Assembly: GCA_934338765.1 (NCBI GenBank)
Contig: CAKRHL010000096.1
Span: 1 to 7,672 of the forward strand
DNA length: 7,672 bases
DNA from: an uncultured Lachnospiraceae bacterium
GTDB taxonomy: Bacteria; Bacillota; Clostridia; Lachnospirales; Lachnospiraceae
Direction of reading: 5' to 3'
A program made the translations under genes and the position numbers. Positions 5,868 to 7,672 of the stretch are shown piece by piece; the stretch's first letter is position 1, and each line of letters begins with the position of its first letter. The notes beneath the pieces are model-generated. The model was given only the letters and a program-made list of their open reading frames with translations, was not told the DNA's origin and did not search any database.

Positions 5868-5900
5868 CGGTACAGTGAAACAAATTGCTACTCTGTACCG
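5868..5900 (-). repeat. Second hairpin between transketolase stop and terminator
   Basis: CGGTACAG (5868-5875) and CTGTACCG (5893-5900) form a perfect 8-bp stem with a 17-nt loop. It lies between the stop codon at 5940 and the terminator. Its arms share the GTAC core with the terminator arms and can pair with them as an alternative, so the two structures could compete in the RNA. Confidence 0.6.
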
Positions 5901-5939
5901 ATCACAGCAGTTAATTCAAACCGCTGTCAAATTCAAATC

Positions 5940-6884
5940 TTACTCTGTAACAAATGCCTTTACCTTTGCATAAATGCTGTCTGCATCCAGACCGTATTTC
6001 TTGATCAGCTCTAAAGCAGGACCAGACTCACCAAAGGTATCATTGACACCGATCTTCATAACCTTTGTCGGTGCTTTTGCAGAAAGACAGTCACAAACTG
6101 CACTGCCCAGACCACCGATCACGGAATGTTCCTCTACAGTAACTACCTTGCCGGTTTCTTTGGCTGCAGTTACCACCAGATCCTCATCCAGTGGCTTAAT
6201 AGTATGGATATTGATCACCTTGGCAGAGATACCGTCTGCTGCCAGCTTCTCAGCAGCCTCAAGGGACTCTCCAACCTCAAGACCGGTTGCGATAATGGTC
6301 ACATCCTTGCCCTCACGGAGAACAACACCCTTGCCCATCTCAAACTTGTAGTCCGGTCTGTCATTGATCACCGGCACAGCCAGACGGCCAAAGCGGATAT
6401 ATACAGGACCATCATGATCCAGAGCAGCCTTTACAGCGGCCTTTGCCTCTACATCATCTGATGGATTCATTACGATCATACCCGGAATCGTACGCATTAA
6501 TGCCAGATCCTCGCAGCACTGATGTGTCGCTCCGTCCTCACCTACGGAGATACCGGCATGAGTCGCACCAATCTTTACATTGAGATGTGGATATGCAATA
6601 GAGTTACGCACCTGCTCAAAAGCACGTCCTGCTGCAAACATTGCAAAAGAGCTTACAAACGGAATCTTTCCCGTCGTTGCAAGACCTGCCGCAATACCCA
6701 TCATATCACACTCTGCAATACCACAATCTATATGTCTGTCCGGATATGCTTTTTTGAAGATTGCTGTCTTGGTTGCTGCTGCCAGATCGGCATCCAGCAC
6801 TACAAGGTTTGGATACTCCTCCGCATATTCCTTCAACGCATTTCCGTAACTTTCTCTCGTCGCGATTTTCTTTACGTCAGCCAT
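5940..6884 (-). CDS. Transketolase, C-terminal subunit
   Basis: This 314-residue protein is the C-terminal half of a two-polypeptide transketolase. With its partner it transfers two-carbon ketol units between sugar phosphates in the non-oxidative pentose phosphate pathway, using thiamine diphosphate. The pyrimidine-binding domain covers about residues 5-170. It includes DCGIAECDMMGIAAG (53-67), whose Glu58 is the expected cofactor-activating glutamate, and THAGISVGEDGATHQ (108-122). The transketolase C-terminal domain (about 185-310) includes VTVEEHSVIGGLGSAV (248-263). The start is the ATG at 6884, because AGGAGG (6896-6891) lies 6 nt before it. An ATG at 6890 is two codons earlier but abuts the SD and cannot use it. 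The gene starts 12 nt after the N-terminal subunit stop, so the two are translated from one mRNA. A 1-deoxyxylulose-5-phosphate synthase is unlikely, since that enzyme is one long chain. Confidence 0.95.
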   Translation of the reverse strand: MADVKKIATRESYGNALKEYAEEYPNLVVLDADLAAATKTAIFKKAYPDRHIDCGIAECDMMGIAAGLATTGKIPFVSSFAMFAAGRAFEQVRNSIAYPHLNVKIGATHAGISVGEDGATHQCCEDLALMRTIPGMIVMNPSDDVEAKAAVKAALDHDGPVYIRFGRLAVPVINDRPDYKFEMGKGVVLREGKDVTIIATGLEVGESLEAAEKLAADGISAKVINIHTIKPLDEDLVVTAAKETGKVVTVEEHSVIGGLGSAVCDCLSAKAPTKVMKIGVNDTFGESGPALELIKKYGLDADSIYAKVKAFVTE

Positions 6885-6896
6885 GTTCATCCTCCT

Positions 6897-7672
6897 TTAC
6901 TTTAAGCTCTCACCGATTTTGTCCAGATCAGCCATTGCCTGTGCATACTGCTCATCATTTGGAGCTGAGCCGTGCCAGCCTGCCTGATTCTCCATGAAAC
7001 TTACGCCCTTGCCCTTGATACTCTTGGCAACAATTGCTGTCGGCATACCCTTTGTAGCCTTTGCTTTCTTGAAAGCATCTGCGATCTGATCAAAATCATG
7101 AGCATCGATCTCGATCACATTGAAGTTAAATGCCTTAAACTTTTCTGCGATCGGATACGGTGAACATACATCTGCAATATCTCCATCAATCTGAAGTCCG
7201 TTATTATCTACGATCACTACGAGATTGTCCAGCTTACGGGCACCTGCAAACATAGCAGCCTCCCAGACCTGTCCCTCCTGGATCTCACCGTCACCAAGTA
7301 ATGTATAGGTGCGGTAATCTGCATTGTCCATTTTTGCGGACAGTGCCATACCAACCGCAGCAGAAATCCCCTGTCCCAGAGAACCGCTTGACATATCAAC
7401 GCCCGGAATATGCTTCATATCCGGATGACCCTGCAGATAAGAACCAACATGGCGAAGTGTCTTAAGATCCTCCTTTGGAAAATACCCTTTTTCTGCCAAT
7501 GTAGCATAAAGAGCCGGTGCAATGTGACCCTTGGAAAGTACGAAGCGGTCACGGTCTGCCTTCTTGGGATCCTTTGGATCTACATTCATCTCTTCAAAGT
7601 AAAGATATGTTAAAATGTCTGCTGCTGAAAGAGATCCGCCCGGATGACCGGATTTTGCACTATGCACTGCTG
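6897..7672 (-). CDS. Transketolase, N-terminal subunit (5' end beyond the window)
   Basis: About 258 codons are visible, and the frame runs through the right edge. The first complete codons read AVHSAKSGHPGGSLSAADI, the conserved start of the thiamine-diphosphate-binding domain. The GTG at 7667 encodes the internal Val of this motif and is not a start. About 15-20 N-terminal residues should be missing, judged from the family length near 275. The cofactor-binding motif is complete, beginning GDGEIQEGQVWEAAM and ending about 30 residues later at VIVDNN. GHIAPALYA and SSGSLGQGISAAVGMA are also family hallmarks. The stop TAA (6899-6897) is followed at once by the AGGAGG SD of the C-terminal subunit, so the genes are coupled. 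Split transketolases of this kind are common in anaerobic Firmicutes. Confidence 0.95.
   Translation of the reverse strand, partial: AVHSAKSGHPGGSLSAADILTYLYFEEMNVDPKDPKKADRDRFVLSKGHIAPALYATLAEKGYFPKEDLKTLRHVGSYLQGHPDMKHIPGVDMSSGSLGQGISAAVGMALSAKMDNADYRTYTLLGDGEIQEGQVWEAAMFAGARKLDNLVVIVDNNGLQIDGDIADVCSPYPIAEKFKAFNFNVIEIDAHDFDQIADAFKKAKATKGMPTAIVAKSIKGKGVSFMENQAGWHGSAPNDEQYAQAMADLDKIGESLK

Noticed and set aside
5974..6997. Several plus-strand frames opposite the transketolase genes
   Set aside because: Antisense shadows of two conserved enzymes, without SD sequences or family motifs.
7665..7667. GTG as the start of the transketolase N-terminal subunit
   Set aside because: It encodes the Val of the conserved AVHSAKSGHPGG motif; the frame continues past the window edge, so the real start lies outside.
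1..7672. CRISPR array, tRNA, rRNA, insertion sequence or prophage genes
   Set aside because: No regularly spaced repeats, cloverleaf-like sequence, transposase or integrase motif was seen on either strand.

Overview
The window suggests a spore-forming, low-to-moderate GC member of the Clostridia, most likely a Lachnospiraceae gut anaerobe. The evidence is an alpha/beta-type small acid-soluble spore protein (SASP), SpoVAD and SpoVAE, a DUF6465-type Lys/Ala-rich protein, a split two-subunit transketolase, strong AGGAGG ribosome binding sites, and a partial gene whose N-terminus looks like the SCIFF ranthipeptide precursor. Genus or species cannot be fixed from sequence reading alone.

Layout, left to right. 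(1) 1-44, minus: first 14 codons of a small gene, probably the SCIFF precursor, with its own SD and sigma-A-like promoter. (2) 45-327: divergent intergenic region between that gene and the SASP gene, with a 14-bp palindrome inside a larger dyad. (3) 328-537, plus: SASP. (4) 550-624: three adjacent hairpins between two convergent genes, the last a bidirectional terminator. (5) 644-1114, minus: histone-H1-like Lys/Ala-rich protein with a DUF6465-like C-terminal domain. (6) 1286-2774, minus: spoVAD then spoVAE, with no spoVAC at either side. (7) 2908-4815 (or 4893), minus: membrane-anchored beta-propeller protein. (8) 4978-5721, minus: histidine phosphatase. (9) 5825-5900: strong terminator plus a second hairpin behind the transketolase genes. 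(10) 5940-7672, minus: transketolase C-terminal subunit and the truncated N-terminal subunit, one operon.

How they fit together. SASP coats and protects spore DNA. SpoVAD and SpoVAE belong to the channel that loads dipicolinic acid into the forespore. The DUF6465-like protein also looks DNA-binding and shares a terminator region with SASP. The transketolase pair is ordinary pentose phosphate metabolism. The phosphatase and beta-propeller proteins have no assignable substrate. Every gene except SASP is on the minus strand. No tRNA, rRNA, CRISPR array or mobile element was seen. No clearly new multi-gene system is visible. The points most worth following are the SCIFF-like gene cut by the left edge, the spoVAD-spoVAE pair lacking spoVAC, and several RNA-level structures between genes.
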